From Desulfovibrio sp. (GTDB taxonomy: Bacteria > Desulfobacterota > Desulfovibrionia > Desulfovibrionales > Desulfovibrionaceae), in assembly GCA_031287575.1 (NCBI GenBank), contig JAITSV010000059.1, forward strand, positions 44,807 through 108,806: a DNA stretch of 64,000 bases, read 5' to 3'. Position numbers and translations under genes: made by a program. Shown here one piece after another: positions 8,626 through 17,203 of the stretch (within the stretch, counting starts at the first letter, position 1; each line of letters begins with the position of its first letter). The notes beneath the pieces were generated by a model. It searched no databases. It saw only the letters and a list, made by a program, of their open reading frames with translations, and was not told the DNA's origin.

Positions 8626-11256
8626 TCACGCGCCCAGCACGGCATCCGCCAACTGCTGCCGCGCGGCGCGCAGGTCGTCGGGCATGCGTGCCCCGGCGGG
8701 TGCGGAGCCGTTGCGTACCAGCGCGTCGAACAGCGGGGCCACCGTGGCCCAGCGGAAGCAGCGTTCCCAGTGCGCGTGCCCGTTGCGGGCCAATTCGTCC
8801 GCCAGATCCGGCCGTGTCAGCAACTGCCCGATCACGCGGGGAAAGTCCTCCAGCGGGGCGATGACGCCGCCGCCTTCGTCGTGCACCGCGTTGCACTGCG
8901 GCGTGGCCACCCACGGGGTGTCAAGGGCCATGGCCTCCAGCACCACCAGCGGCCCCGCGCTTTCGCCTTGCGAGGGCACCAGCAGCAGGTCGGCGTCACG
9001 GATGAGCGCGGTGGCTTCTTCCGGCGGCAGGGGGCCCAGCATGCGCACGCGCGGGTTCTGCCGGGCCAGTTGCCAGCATTCCTCGAAGTAGCGGCGTTCC
9101 TTCTCCCACGGCAGCGCGCCCCCGGCCAGCACCAGCCGCCAGTCCGGGGTACCGTCGGGAGGGGCATCGGGGGGGGCGTCGGCCAGGCGGCGCAGCAGGG
9201 CCAGCTGGTTTTTCACCGGCCAGAAGTTGCCCACGCAGGCCAGCAGGGGCACGCCGCGCGGCAGGCCCAGGCGCGCGCGCATGTCCCAGGGCGCGGGAGC
9301 GGGGTCCATGGCATGCGGGACGAAGGCCTGCGGCACGCCGAGCTCGGTGAACAGGCGGCTGTCGTGCCCGTGTTCCGAAACGGCCACGCAGACGTCGGCG
9401 GCGCGCAGGGTGCGGGCGATGTCGTCCAGAACGCCGCGTTCCGCCCAGTGTTCCATGTTTTCGGCGTTGATGCTGGGCAGCATGATGATGCGCGGGTGCG
9501 GCCGGGGCAGGTCCGCCAGCAGGTGGCAGGCCCAGTTGTCCGGGTGGGCCAGCACGATGACCGCGTCGTACCCGCCGTTGCGGACCAGGGCGCGGTACCG
9601 TTCCGTGTCCGGCCCCATGGTGGGGTCCGTGAACTTGCCGTGGCAGCGAAAGGCGTGGATGGGCATGCCGTGGCGCATTTCCGAGGCCCGGTTCTCCTGC
9701 CAGCGGCAGGCGATTTCCACGTGGTGCCCCAAGGCGCGCAGGTGCAGGCCCAGGGTTTCGATGAACAGTTCGGTGCCTCCCACCGACGGCCAGAAGAAGT
9801 TGCAGGCCAGCAGCACGCGCTTGCCCGCGTGGGGCGGCGCGGCGGTGGGCCGCGCCATGCCGTCCGCCACATTGTCCGGCGCATTGTCCGGCACGTAACC
9901 CGGCGCGGCATCCGGAGCCGGGAGGGGCGGGGCATCGGGGCAGAACCTGCGGATGGTGTCCACCCCGCATACGCCGATGGTGTCGTGAAAGAAGCGGATG
10001 AACAACTGCGCGGGGTACAGCCGGGCCGCGCATTCCTGCATGGCCGCGCCGCGTTCGGCGGCGTGCAGGGCGTCCAGGGCCATGCGTTCCACCCCGTCGA
10101 TGACCTGAAGCAGTTCGCGCGTGCGCAGGGGCCACAGCCCCAGGCAGAGGCGGTGCATGTCGTCGTAATCGTCACGGCGCAGGTAAGGGGCCGGGGTACC
10201 CTCCGAAGCGGGGGCCGTGTCGGGGGCCAGCGCGGGCCGCAGGTCTTCCGTCCGGGCCAGCACCGCGTGCAGTTCGCCCATGCGTTCGGTCACGCGGGTG
10301 GGCAGGTTGCGCCAGTAGGCCACGTCGCGCGCGCCGATGCGGGCGTAGTGGGGCGAACCGCCGTGCTTGGCGAACAGCCACACCGCGCCGCCGCCCCGCA
10401 CCAGCGCGGTGCGCGCCAGCCCCTCCACGCCCACGTCGTGCACGTGGACCGAGCGGCTGTCGTCGCGGAACAGCACCGGCACCGGCAGCGCGGCCAGGCG
10501 CATGCCGAACTCCATGTCCTCGGCGCCCCACTGGCCGCCGGTGAACGCCTCGTCGAAAAGCCCGGCCTGCACCAGCTGCCGCCGGGGCGTGCTGATGTTG
10601 CAGGTATAGTACGAGGTGTGCCCGTGCAGCCCGTTGTGGGTGAACGTGGGGTAGCGGAACAGCAGGTCGCCGTGTTGCAGGGTGTAGCCCCACAGGGTGT
10701 CGGTGAAGGGCGGGGCGAAGTCGAACCGGCCCAGCACGGAAACGGGAGTGTCGGCCAGGGCCTCGTGCAGGGTGGCGTGCAGGGCGAGCACGTTGGGTTC
10801 TATCAGCGCATCGTCGTTGAGAAAGTGCACGATGTCGCCCCGCGCCGCGCGGATGCCCGCGTTGCGCGCCTTGCCCGGTCCGCCCCGCCGGGGCATGACG
10901 ATGGGCCGAAGGGTGAACGGCGGGTGGTGCCCGGCCAGGAAGTCGGCGGTCCCGTCGGTGGAGGCGTCGTCCACCACGATCACCTCGAACCGGTCGCGGG
11001 GCAGGGTTTGCCGTTCCAGGCAGTGCAGGCAGCGCTGCAGGATGTCCAGCCGGTTGCAGGTGGGGATGACCACGGAATAGCCCGGCGCGGCAAGCGCGGC
11101 GATGCGTTCGCGCACGGCCAGCGCCAGGGGTTGGCCGGCGTGCAGGGACAGGGCCCGCGCCGCCAGGGCGCCGGCGGCCTGCACGTCGCCGCGCGCCATG
11201 CTGCGTTCGGCTTCCGCCGCCAGCGCGGCGGCCTTGTGTTCGACGAGTTCCTGCAT
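8626..11256 (-). CDS. Two-domain glycosyltransferase (GT2 + GT4)
   Basis: This 876-residue protein has two catalytic halves. After an alpha-helical N-terminus, residues from about 60 show the GT2/GT-A signature YSVVIPTCNR, VVDDASTDGT and a DD-type metal site (FLNDDAL). From about 479 a GT-B/GT4 half begins (VLLACNFFWPSVGGTE), with ACVGNFWPVKNQ and the PSQGESAGPLVVLEAMA donor-binding segment near the end. Such fusions probably add two sugars in succession. I chose the ATG at 11256 because GGAG stands just upstream; an in-frame GTG at 11289 has no such site. A Pro/Asp/Ala-rich linker with short repeats joins the halves. Confidence 0.85.
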   Translation of the reverse strand: MQELVEHKAAALAAEAERSMARGDVQAAGALAARALSLHAGQPLALAVRERIAALAAPGYSVVIPTCNRLDILQRCLHCLERQTLPRDRFEVIVVDDASTDGTADFLAGHHPPFTLRPIVMPRRGGPGKARNAGIRAARGDIVHFLNDDALIEPNVLALHATLHEALADTPVSVLGRFDFAPPFTDTLWGYTLQHGDLLFRYPTFTHNGLHGHTSYYTCNISTPRRQLVQAGLFDEAFTGGQWGAEDMEFGMRLAALPVPVLFRDDSRSVHVHDVGVEGLARTALVRGGGAVWLFAKHGGSPHYARIGARDVAYWRNLPTRVTERMGELHAVLARTEDLRPALAPDTAPASEGTPAPYLRRDDYDDMHRLCLGLWPLRTRELLQVIDGVERMALDALHAAERGAAMQECAARLYPAQLFIRFFHDTIGVCGVDTIRRFCPDAPPLPAPDAAPGYVPDNAPDNVADGMARPTAAPPHAGKRVLLACNFFWPSVGGTELFIETLGLHLRALGHHVEIACRWQENRASEMRHGMPIHAFRCHGKFTDPTMGPDTERYRALVRNGGYDAVIVLAHPDNWACHLLADLPRPHPRIIMLPSINAENMEHWAERGVLDDIARTLRAADVCVAVSEHGHDSRLFTELGVPQAFVPHAMDPAPAPWDMRARLGLPRGVPLLACVGNFWPVKNQLALLRRLADAPPDAPPDGTPDWRLVLAGGALPWEKERRYFEECWQLARQNPRVRMLGPLPPEEATALIRDADLLLVPSQGESAGPLVVLEAMALDTPWVATPQCNAVHDEGGGVIAPLEDFPRVIGQLLTRPDLADELARNGHAHWERCFRWATVAPLFDALVRNGSAPAGARMPDDLRAARQQLADAVLGA

Positions 11257-11322
11257 CCTCTCCGTCCGTGTGGTTCCGCATGGAGCCACGTGGGCCAGTG
11301 GGCCTTTGGTGGCGGTGGGCCG

Positions 11323-12000
11323 TTACCCGTTGGCGAAGGTGGCCTGCACCTGCTGCCAGTCTTCCAGAAAGTCCACTTCGATGCAGCGGTACGCCGAAAT
11401 ATCGTGAGGCTTCCACGCCACGCCTTCGCGCAGGCACAGTTCCATGCCCTTTTCGAAGTAGTCCATGTCGTCGCAGCGTTGCAGCGCATCCACGAAGGCG
11501 GGCAGACCGGCGCGGGAGATCATGTTGATGCCCACGGCCTCGCCCTGCGGGTTGGCCACGGTCTTGGATATTTCCGCGATGTTGCCCGTGCCGTCCACGC
11601 GGTACTTCACCTCTTCTTCGGCGCAGCGCTTCTTGTCCACGCAGACCAGGTTCTCTCCGGCCCTCGCCAGCACCTCGGGCAGGATGTCGCCGTCGAACAC
11701 CACGTCGCCGTTCATCCACAGCACGTCCTCGTCCAGGCGGGACAGGCAGTGCAGCAGGCTCTTGGAGGTGTTGGTCACGTAGTACACCGGGTTGTAGCAG
11801 TACAGCACGTCCGGGTACTCCTCCATGATCAGGGACATCTTGAATCCCACGACCACGATGACCCTGGTGATGCCCGCCTCGCGCAGCAGGCGGATCTGGC
11901 GACCGAGGATGCGTTCGCCCGTGGGCAGCACCGACAGCGACTTCGGGAACGGGCGGCCAAGGCGTGTCCCGACCCCCGCGGCAAGAATGACGGCGTACAT
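11323..12000 (-). CDS. Nucleotidyltransferase, LicC-like (phosphocholine/sugar-phosphate cytidylyltransferase type)
   Basis: This 225-residue protein starts MYAVILAAGVGTRLG with PKSL close by, and carries LWMNGDVVFD, the nucleotide and metal sites of the small nucleotidyltransferase family that includes LicC. The end (ISAYRCIEVDFLEDWQ) also fits that family, in which a conserved EVD stretch defines the active site. Its direct neighbour, two bases away, is a CDP-glycerol-type transferase. A plausible role is making a CDP-activated alcohol or sugar for that enzyme (inference). The substrate is not predictable. Confidence 0.78.
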   Translation of the reverse strand: MYAVILAAGVGTRLGRPFPKSLSVLPTGERILGRQIRLLREAGITRVIVVVGFKMSLIMEEYPDVLYCYNPVYYVTNTSKSLLHCLSRLDEDVLWMNGDVVFDGDILPEVLARAGENLVCVDKKRCAEEEVKYRVDGTGNIAEISKTVANPQGEAVGINMISRAGLPAFVDALQRCDDMDYFEKGMELCLREGVAWKPHDISAYRCIEVDFLEDWQQVQATFANG

Positions 12001-12001
12001 C

Positions 12002-13159
12002 TCAACACTCCTTGTTACTGGTTACCAGGTCCTTGATGTGGTTGCACACGCGGTGGGCCGACAGGGCGTCGACCCGTGCGAAGACGGTGTCCCGCAACCC
12101 GCGCCGGGCTTCGGCGTGCTGATCGTCGCCGTGCGCGACGGTGCGGAGGATGGCGGAAACGAGTTCTTCCTGCGAACGGACGTGCAGCCCCGGCGTCATG
12201 GAGGCGTAGTCGCAGAACAGTTCCCTGTCGCGCGAGATGTATTTTTCCTTGTCGTAGGGGAAGAAGACCAGGGGTTTGTCCAGCAGCATGAAATCGAAGT
12301 ATATGGAGGAGTAGTCCGTTATCAGCGCATCGGCCATGGGCAGCAGGGGATAGATGTCGCACCCGCTGTTGTACACGCAGAAGCCCGGCAGTTTGCGGAA
12401 GGAATCCACCCGGATGGAATGGTGGAACTTGGCCAGGAAGAGGATGTCGTGCCGGGCGCAGAAGGCGTTGACGACCAAGGGGTCGATGACGCCGTCTTCC
12501 AGGAACGAGCCGCCCGTGTCGCGAAAGGTGGGCATGTACACCACCACCTTGCCGCCCGCCTTGCGGTGGCGCGCCACGTGGGCGTACAGGTCCACGTCCA
12601 CGCCCAGCATGTCGTGGCGGCCGGGGGCGCGCAGCAACACGTCGTTGCGCGCGAAGCCCAGTTCCGGAAAGGCATCCGCCCGGAACACCCTGGAGAACAG
12701 CTGTTCCGTCATCCATGGCGAGGTGGACGGGACGGAGGCATAGCCGGAGTACCGCCGGGTGAGCCAGGCGGCCTTTTCCGGTGTCATGTTCACGGCGGAA
12801 GAAATTTCCGGAAAGCCGATCTTTTTCAGGGGCACCCCGTGCCACAGCTGGATCACGGGCACGCGGGGCAGGGGCAGCTGCTTCAGGGCCGTGTTGTCCA
12901 CGAAGTCGTCCAGCACGATGGCGGCGGCGTCCGCCACGTCGGCCGGGGTGCAGCGGGCAAGCACGGGCAGGCCCGCCTCGCGCAGCGGCTTGTGATCGTC
13001 GCCGGGGTCCGCCGCCAGCAGGGGGTCGAAGCCGTAGTCGGCGGCAACGGCTTGCAGGAAGGCGTATTTGACGTTGAGAAGGCCGCCCGTCTTTCCGGCA
13101 AATATCACCTTGGGCCGGTTGGCCGGACCATCCTTTCCGTCTGTCGCGAGCATGTGCAT
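12002..13159 (-). CDS. CDP-glycerol glycerophosphotransferase-family protein (TagB/TagF-like)
   Basis: This 385-residue protein carries the family hallmarks: QLWHGVPLKKIGF, YMPTFRDTGG, and ADALITDYSSIYFDFMLLDKPLVFF. TagB/TagF enzymes transfer glycerol-phosphate from CDP-glycerol during teichoic acid synthesis; relatives in Gram-negative bacteria decorate capsules or O-antigens with polyol phosphates. It sits two bases before the LicC-like cytidylyltransferase, so the two likely act together. A second ATG two codons in (13153) is an equally good start. A possible sigma-54-type promoter lies about 240 bp upstream. Confidence 0.85.
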   Translation of the reverse strand: MHMLATDGKDGPANRPKVIFAGKTGGLLNVKYAFLQAVAADYGFDPLLAADPGDDHKPLREAGLPVLARCTPADVADAAAIVLDDFVDNTALKQLPLPRVPVIQLWHGVPLKKIGFPEISSAVNMTPEKAAWLTRRYSGYASVPSTSPWMTEQLFSRVFRADAFPELGFARNDVLLRAPGRHDMLGVDVDLYAHVARHRKAGGKVVVYMPTFRDTGGSFLEDGVIDPLVVNAFCARHDILFLAKFHHSIRVDSFRKLPGFCVYNSGCDIYPLLPMADALITDYSSIYFDFMLLDKPLVFFPYDKEKYISRDRELFCDYASMTPGLHVRSQEELVSAILRTVAHGDDQHAEARRGLRDTVFARVDALSAHRVCNHIKDLVTSNKEC

Positions 13160-13485
13160 CTCGTTGGTCTCGAACGCGGGTTGCCCTGGGGCCTTCCGTC
13201 AGTACTCCGGCGGACGTCCTTTTCCGTCCGGAGCCCGTTGCCGCCGCCGTGTCCCCGTGCCCTTCGGAACGTTTGCGCCGTGCCAACAGGGGATTGGGAC
13301 AGGCCGGGGCGCCCGGTGCGGAACCACGGCGCGGCGGTGTCAGCGCGGCGCGGCGGTGCCGGAATGGGCCGGTGGCCGGTATCGTGGAATATCATGCAAG
13401 TAGTGTGCAAGTAATAAGCAAGTGCCGGGCGGGGATGTACGGCGGAATCGTCCGCATGGGGGACGCGTGGCCGGGACCGGGCGGG
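13160..13485. other. Intergenic gap with a tandem GCAAGT motif; no gene seen
   Basis: No reading frame here has protein-like composition or a family motif. The notable content is the 11-bp-spaced GCAAGT triplet at 13396-13423, listed separately. The rest is GC-rich sequence upstream of the CDP-glycerol-type transferase gene and downstream of the methyltransferase gene. Confidence 0.5.
13395..13423 (-). promoter_or_regulatory. Triple ACTTGC motif with sigma-54-like promoter
   Basis: On the minus strand ACTTGC occurs three times at exact 11-bp steps (plus-strand GCAAGT at 13396, 13407 and 13418). The element TTGCACACTACTTGCA (13395-13410, minus strand) approximates the sigma-54 pattern TGGCACG-N4-TTGCW, but has TG instead of the usual GG at -24. 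It would fire toward the gene starting at 13159. The helical 11-bp spacing could also mark operator sites for a DNA-binding protein. Confidence 0.35.
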
Positions 13486-14616
13486 TCATCCCCGCCGTGC
13501 GTCGAACACGCCGATGTAGTGGGGGCCGCGCCCCCCGCGCGAGCAGGCGTCGATGTAGGCGCAGGCGTCGGCGATGGTGGCGTCGAACAGGGGGACAAGC
13601 TCCGGCATGCGGCATACCTCGCCGATGTAGGCGCGGGTGGTGTCGTGGAAGAAGGTGGGCGGCAGGGGCGATTCGGCGTGCAGGTACTTCAGCGAGGCCA
13701 GGCTGGTGTTGGCGTAGACCGTGGTGTCGAAGCCGTGCGCCCGGCAGCGCGCGGCGATTTCCACGGGGTGGAACAGGTGCTTGTCTTCCGCCGTGCTCTT
13801 GTCGATGTCCTGGCGGCAGTAGAACTCCACCATGCGCCGGAACAGGTCCACCAGTTCCAGTTGGCGCGGGGTCACCTCCACCCCGCGCGCGGCGGCCAGC
13901 TCCGGCATCTGGGCCACCAGCACGCCCATCAGCAGCAGGGCCTCGCGGCAGGGTTCCTCGAACACCAGGTGCCCGCCGGGACGCAGCACGCGCGCCGCCT
14001 GGGCCAGAAAGGCGTCCACGTCGGCCACGTGGTGCAGGGTGGCGCGCATGGCGATGCACGACAGGCTGGCATCGGGGATTTCCTGCATGGCGTCGCCGGA
14101 CAGGATGCCCAGCCGGACGGTGTCGGTGCCGGATGCGCGGGTGTCGGACACGCCGGGGACGTCATGGGCGTCGTCGCCCGCCCGCCATACCACGCCGTGG
14201 GCGTCCAGCCGATCACCCAGAATGCGCAGGAAGCCCGGCGAGGTATCGGTCAGCAGCAGCAGCGGAAAGGGATTGTCCCTGGCCAGCCCCAGGCTGAGGT
14301 AGCCGAAGCCGCAGCCTATTTCCAGCGCCGGGGCGGACATGTCCGCGCCCGTGGCCCGCAGCAGGGCCGCCAGCCCCTGCCCCGCGTCGAAGGGGGCGGG
14401 GTCTTCGCCGTGGTGGGCGGTATAGGCGGCCTCGTCGTGGAAGAACGGGCGGGCATCGCCCAGCAGCAGCATGCCGTCCTGGGTGCGCTGGGAGGCCAGC
14501 CATGCACGGAAGGAGTGCGCGGCGTCCGATGATGCGTATGGCTGGGTGGCGGGGGCTGCGCCATGGCGGGCGGCGTCCGCCATGTTGTCGTTGGGGGTGC
14601 GGCAATCCTGTGTCAT
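13486..14616 (-). CDS. Class I SAM-dependent methyltransferase
   Basis: This 376-residue protein has the SAM-binding motif I ALEIGCGFGYLSL at residues 98-106 and the later motifs RATLHHVADVDAFLAQAARVLRPGGHLVFEEP. The C-terminal half (VTPRQLELVDLFRRMVEFYCRQ... and FDATIADACAYIDACSRG) has no motif I recognise. The target could be a sugar or lipid-linked glycan, given the neighbouring glycosyltransferases. AGGAG lies 8 bases before the ATG, which supports the start. It is followed after 60 bases by the radical SAM gene's end, so both share the operon. Confidence 0.85.
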   Translation of the reverse strand: MTQDCRTPNDNMADAARHGAAPATQPYASSDAAHSFRAWLASQRTQDGMLLLGDARPFFHDEAAYTAHHGEDPAPFDAGQGLAALLRATGADMSAPALEIGCGFGYLSLGLARDNPFPLLLLTDTSPGFLRILGDRLDAHGVVWRAGDDAHDVPGVSDTRASGTDTVRLGILSGDAMQEIPDASLSCIAMRATLHHVADVDAFLAQAARVLRPGGHLVFEEPCREALLLMGVLVAQMPELAAARGVEVTPRQLELVDLFRRMVEFYCRQDIDKSTAEDKHLFHPVEIAARCRAHGFDTTVYANTSLASLKYLHAESPLPPTFFHDTTRAYIGEVCRMPELVPLFDATIADACAYIDACSRGGRGPHYIGVFDARRG

Positions 14617-14676
14617 GCGGGCATCTCCTGCGCGCGGGGTGTGCGGAAGGGGTGAAGGCCGGGGGCGCGCGGTGCG

Positions 14677-16104
14677 TCAGGCATGCCCGCGTTCCAGAAG
14701 GTCGGCGCAGCGAGCCAGTGCCGGGTCGGGGTGGGTGGCGGCCAGCGCGCGCAGCCGGGTCAGCGCGTCCGGGCAGGGCGGCAGGGCAAGGGCCTCCGGT
14801 CGGCGCAACGCGCCCAGCTCCACGGGCAGCCTGCGCTGGTCGGCGGGCAGGAAGAATTCCTCCGGCGCGGCGGCCAGGATGCGCACCGCCCAGTCCGGCG
14901 TGTTGCGCAGGATGGCGCGCACCTTCTGCACGAATTGCAGCTCCTGCGCCACGGGCAGGGGGCAGCGGTCGCACACCGTGCCGGCCGCGCCGCCGGTGCC
15001 GGAAACATCGGACGCCGGAGCGCAACCGCCGTCTCGTTTCTTTCCGTTGCCGTCATCGCCCGCCGCGAAGGCCGCGCGCGAGCGCAGAAAGGCCGGGGCG
15101 TTCCACGCCGCGCCAAAGTCGGGGTGCGCATCCAGCCGGGTGAAGTCGTCGTCGGCGTCGGTGGCCACGCAGCACGGGCCGAATGCGCCGTCCGGGTAGA
15201 TCATGCCGCTGTGGTACAGCCAGTCGCAGCGGCGCGGGTCGCCGGGACCGTTGGCGGGGCTGGGGGTGGGTGCCGCCTGCCCGGCGGTGAGCCGCTGCAC
15301 CAGCGTCTCGCGCCGGGCCAGGCCCGCCTCGTACGCCGGGCCGGAAACGGGCCGTCGCGGCATGGGGATGGTCATGGGGTGCACCCCCTGCTCGCCGGGG
15401 TCGCCGGGCGGCAGGGCGTAGCCGGGAAAGAATTCCAGCAGGTCCAGCCCCATGTCCGTGGCCAGGGCGCGGGCCGCGTCCACCTCGTGCTGGTTGTGGG
15501 CGAACAGCAGAAAGCGCCATTCCAGCAGGGGGAATTGCAGCCCCATCTCCCGCTTGCGTCGGGCCAGCCCCGCCAGGTTGTCCATGACCAGGGCGAAGTC
15601 GCCCCCGCGCCGATATTGGGCATAGGTGGCCGCGCTGGCCCCGTCCACCGATGCGCTGAGCATGCCGAGGCCGGAACGCAGCAGAGCCTCCTGCCGGGCC
15701 GGGGACAGGGGCACGCTGAGGTTGGTGGAAACCACGGTGAACGCCTCTTCCCCGGCGGTGCGGGCCAGGTGCTCGTGCAGACGCGGGTGCAGCAGCGGTT
15801 CACCGGCGCTGAAGTACCAGGCCAGGAACAGGTCCGGGGCCACGTCCGCGGCCAGCCGCTCGTGCAGGGCCGCGTCCATCAGGGAGGGTTTGCGGCGGAT
15901 GGTGCCGTTGCCCACGGCGCAGTACGGGCAGTGCAGCTGGCACTGGGTGGCGCAGTCGACGGTGAGGTCGAAGGGGTGGTGCGCCACGCGCGCGGCCCCG
16001 GCGCGGCGGGCGCGCAGGGCCAGCAGGAAGTTGGCGTACTTGCGCGCCTCGCGCCGGGCATCGCGCACGCGGGGCAGGATGTGCGGCAGGGCCAGGTCAC
16101 CCAC
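14677..16104 (-). CDS. Radical SAM/SPASM protein
   Basis: This 475-residue protein starts at GTG 16104, chosen because GGAGG sits six bases upstream and because the codon overlaps the glycosyltransferase stop by 8 bases. Longer frames exist upstream but lie wholly over the neighbouring gene. The cluster motif is Cys55, Cys59 and Cys62 (CQLHCPYC); SAGEPLLHPRLHEHL and SASVDGASAATYAQYR follow. Cysteines at CDWLYHSG, GPCCVA and CDRC fit a SPASM-type C-terminus. It is the third radical SAM protein of the glycan cluster, and its substrate is unknown. Confidence 0.85.
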   Translation of the reverse strand: MGDLALPHILPRVRDARREARKYANFLLALRARRAGAARVAHHPFDLTVDCATQCQLHCPYCAVGNGTIRRKPSLMDAALHERLAADVAPDLFLAWYFSAGEPLLHPRLHEHLARTAGEEAFTVVSTNLSVPLSPARQEALLRSGLGMLSASVDGASAATYAQYRRGGDFALVMDNLAGLARRKREMGLQFPLLEWRFLLFAHNQHEVDAARALATDMGLDLLEFFPGYALPPGDPGEQGVHPMTIPMPRRPVSGPAYEAGLARRETLVQRLTAGQAAPTPSPANGPGDPRRCDWLYHSGMIYPDGAFGPCCVATDADDDFTRLDAHPDFGAAWNAPAFLRSRAAFAAGDDGNGKKRDGGCAPASDVSGTGGAAGTVCDRCPLPVAQELQFVQKVRAILRNTPDWAVRILAAAPEEFFLPADQRRLPVELGALRRPEALALPPCPDALTRLRALAATHPDPALARCADLLERGHA

Positions 16105-17203
16105 GGCGGGCCTCCTCGTCGTCGTCCGGCGGGGGAGGCGGCGGGGACGGCGTGGCCGCGCCGTTTCCTTCCGTGAAGAAGCTGCGCTCCTCGTCGGTAA
16201 GCACCACGCGTTCGGCCACCGGATGCGGGCCATGGGCGGTATGGGTGGCATGGGGTGCGCGTCCCGCACCCGGCGCGCCGTCGGCGTCCGGTGCGCCCGG
16301 TGCGCCCGGTGCGGCAGGTGCGGCAAGTGCGCCGGTGCTCACCATTTCCTCGCGCCACGCGCCGGGCGGGGCGGGTTCCCGCTCGCGCGCCATCAGGGTG
16401 AGCCGTTTGGAATGCTCCAGCAGCCGGGCGAAGCGCCCCGGCGCGTGCAGGCCGGTTTCGCGCCCTTGGTGGCTGCGCACCGAATACAGGGTGTGCGGCA
16501 CGTGGACGAAGCGCGCCCCGCCCAGGGCAAAGCGCAGGAAGCATTCGTGGTCGTCGGCGTCGGCGGTTTCGTCAAAGGGGCCGAAGCGGTCGTGCAGGGC
16601 ACGGCGGTACAGCTTGGCCACGCCGCACAGGTACCAGCTGCGGAACGAGGCATCGAAGGAATGCTCCGGCAGGCGGAATTCGCGCAGGATGCGCATGTCG
16701 TCGTCCACCACGAACATGTCGGCGTAGGCGAAGTCCGCCGTGTCGTCCATGAGCGGCCAGGCCAGGGTGGAGAACAGTTGGGGGTGGCAGATGTCGTCCG
16801 CCGGGACGAAGGTGCAGTACTCGCCCGTGCACTGGGAGAGGCCCTGGTTGTAGTTGGCCGTGGAACCCGCGTTGGCCTCGGCCCGCAGGAACACGATGCG
16901 GCGCCCCGTACGGGCGTAGCGGGGGTGCACGGCGCGCTCGACGACGTCCGCCGCCGGGTCGTAGCGGCAGGCGTACGAGGCGGTGGCGTGGGCCACGTCG
17001 CGCAGGAAGCGCCGGATCACCGCCACGGAATCGTCGGTGGAGGCGTCGTCGGTGATGATGATTTCCAGATTGGGATAGTCCTGGAACATCAGCGAATCGA
17101 GGCAGGCCCCGATGTACCGCCCATGGTTGTAGCTGGGCACCACCACCGAGATCAGCGGGTGGCCGGAGCGGGTGGCGGCATGGAGGTGTTGGTCCGGGTT
17201 CAT
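16097..17203 (-). CDS. GT2-family glycosyltransferase
   Basis: This 368-residue protein opens with a GT-A fold: ISVVVPSYNHGRYIGACLDSL, then ITDDASTDDS, and a DD-containing metal site at VPADDICHPQ. It transfers a sugar from a nucleotide donor, probably at the cytoplasmic face. A low-complexity Ala/Pro/Gly region follows near residue 290 (APGAPGAPDADGAPG) and then a tail rich in Pro and acidic residues. Its start overlaps the stop of the 1713-residue gene (ATGA) and its stop overlaps the next GTG, so it is translationally coupled on both sides. Confidence 0.88.
   Translation of the reverse strand: MNPDQHLHAATRSGHPLISVVVPSYNHGRYIGACLDSLMFQDYPNLEIIITDDASTDDSVAVIRRFLRDVAHATASYACRYDPAADVVERAVHPRYARTGRRIVFLRAEANAGSTANYNQGLSQCTGEYCTFVPADDICHPQLFSTLAWPLMDDTADFAYADMFVVDDDMRILREFRLPEHSFDASFRSWYLCGVAKLYRRALHDRFGPFDETADADDHECFLRFALGGARFVHVPHTLYSVRSHQGRETGLHAPGRFARLLEHSKRLTLMAREREPAPPGAWREEMVSTGALAAPAAPGAPGAPDADGAPGAGRAPHATHTAHGPHPVAERVVLTDEERSFFTEGNGAATPSPPPPPPDDDEEARRG

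Noticed and set aside
7983..8864. A 293-codon plus-strand frame in the gap before the legB-like gene
   Set aside because: It is Arg/Pro/Gly-rich with no motif and runs antisense into the end of the glycosyltransferase gene.
8770..12036. A 1088-codon open frame on the plus strand opposite two glycosyltransferase-cluster genes
   Set aside because: It is rich in Gly/His/Gln/Val/Ala with no motif and lies antisense to genes with clear family signatures. Long antisense frames are normal in DNA of such high GC.
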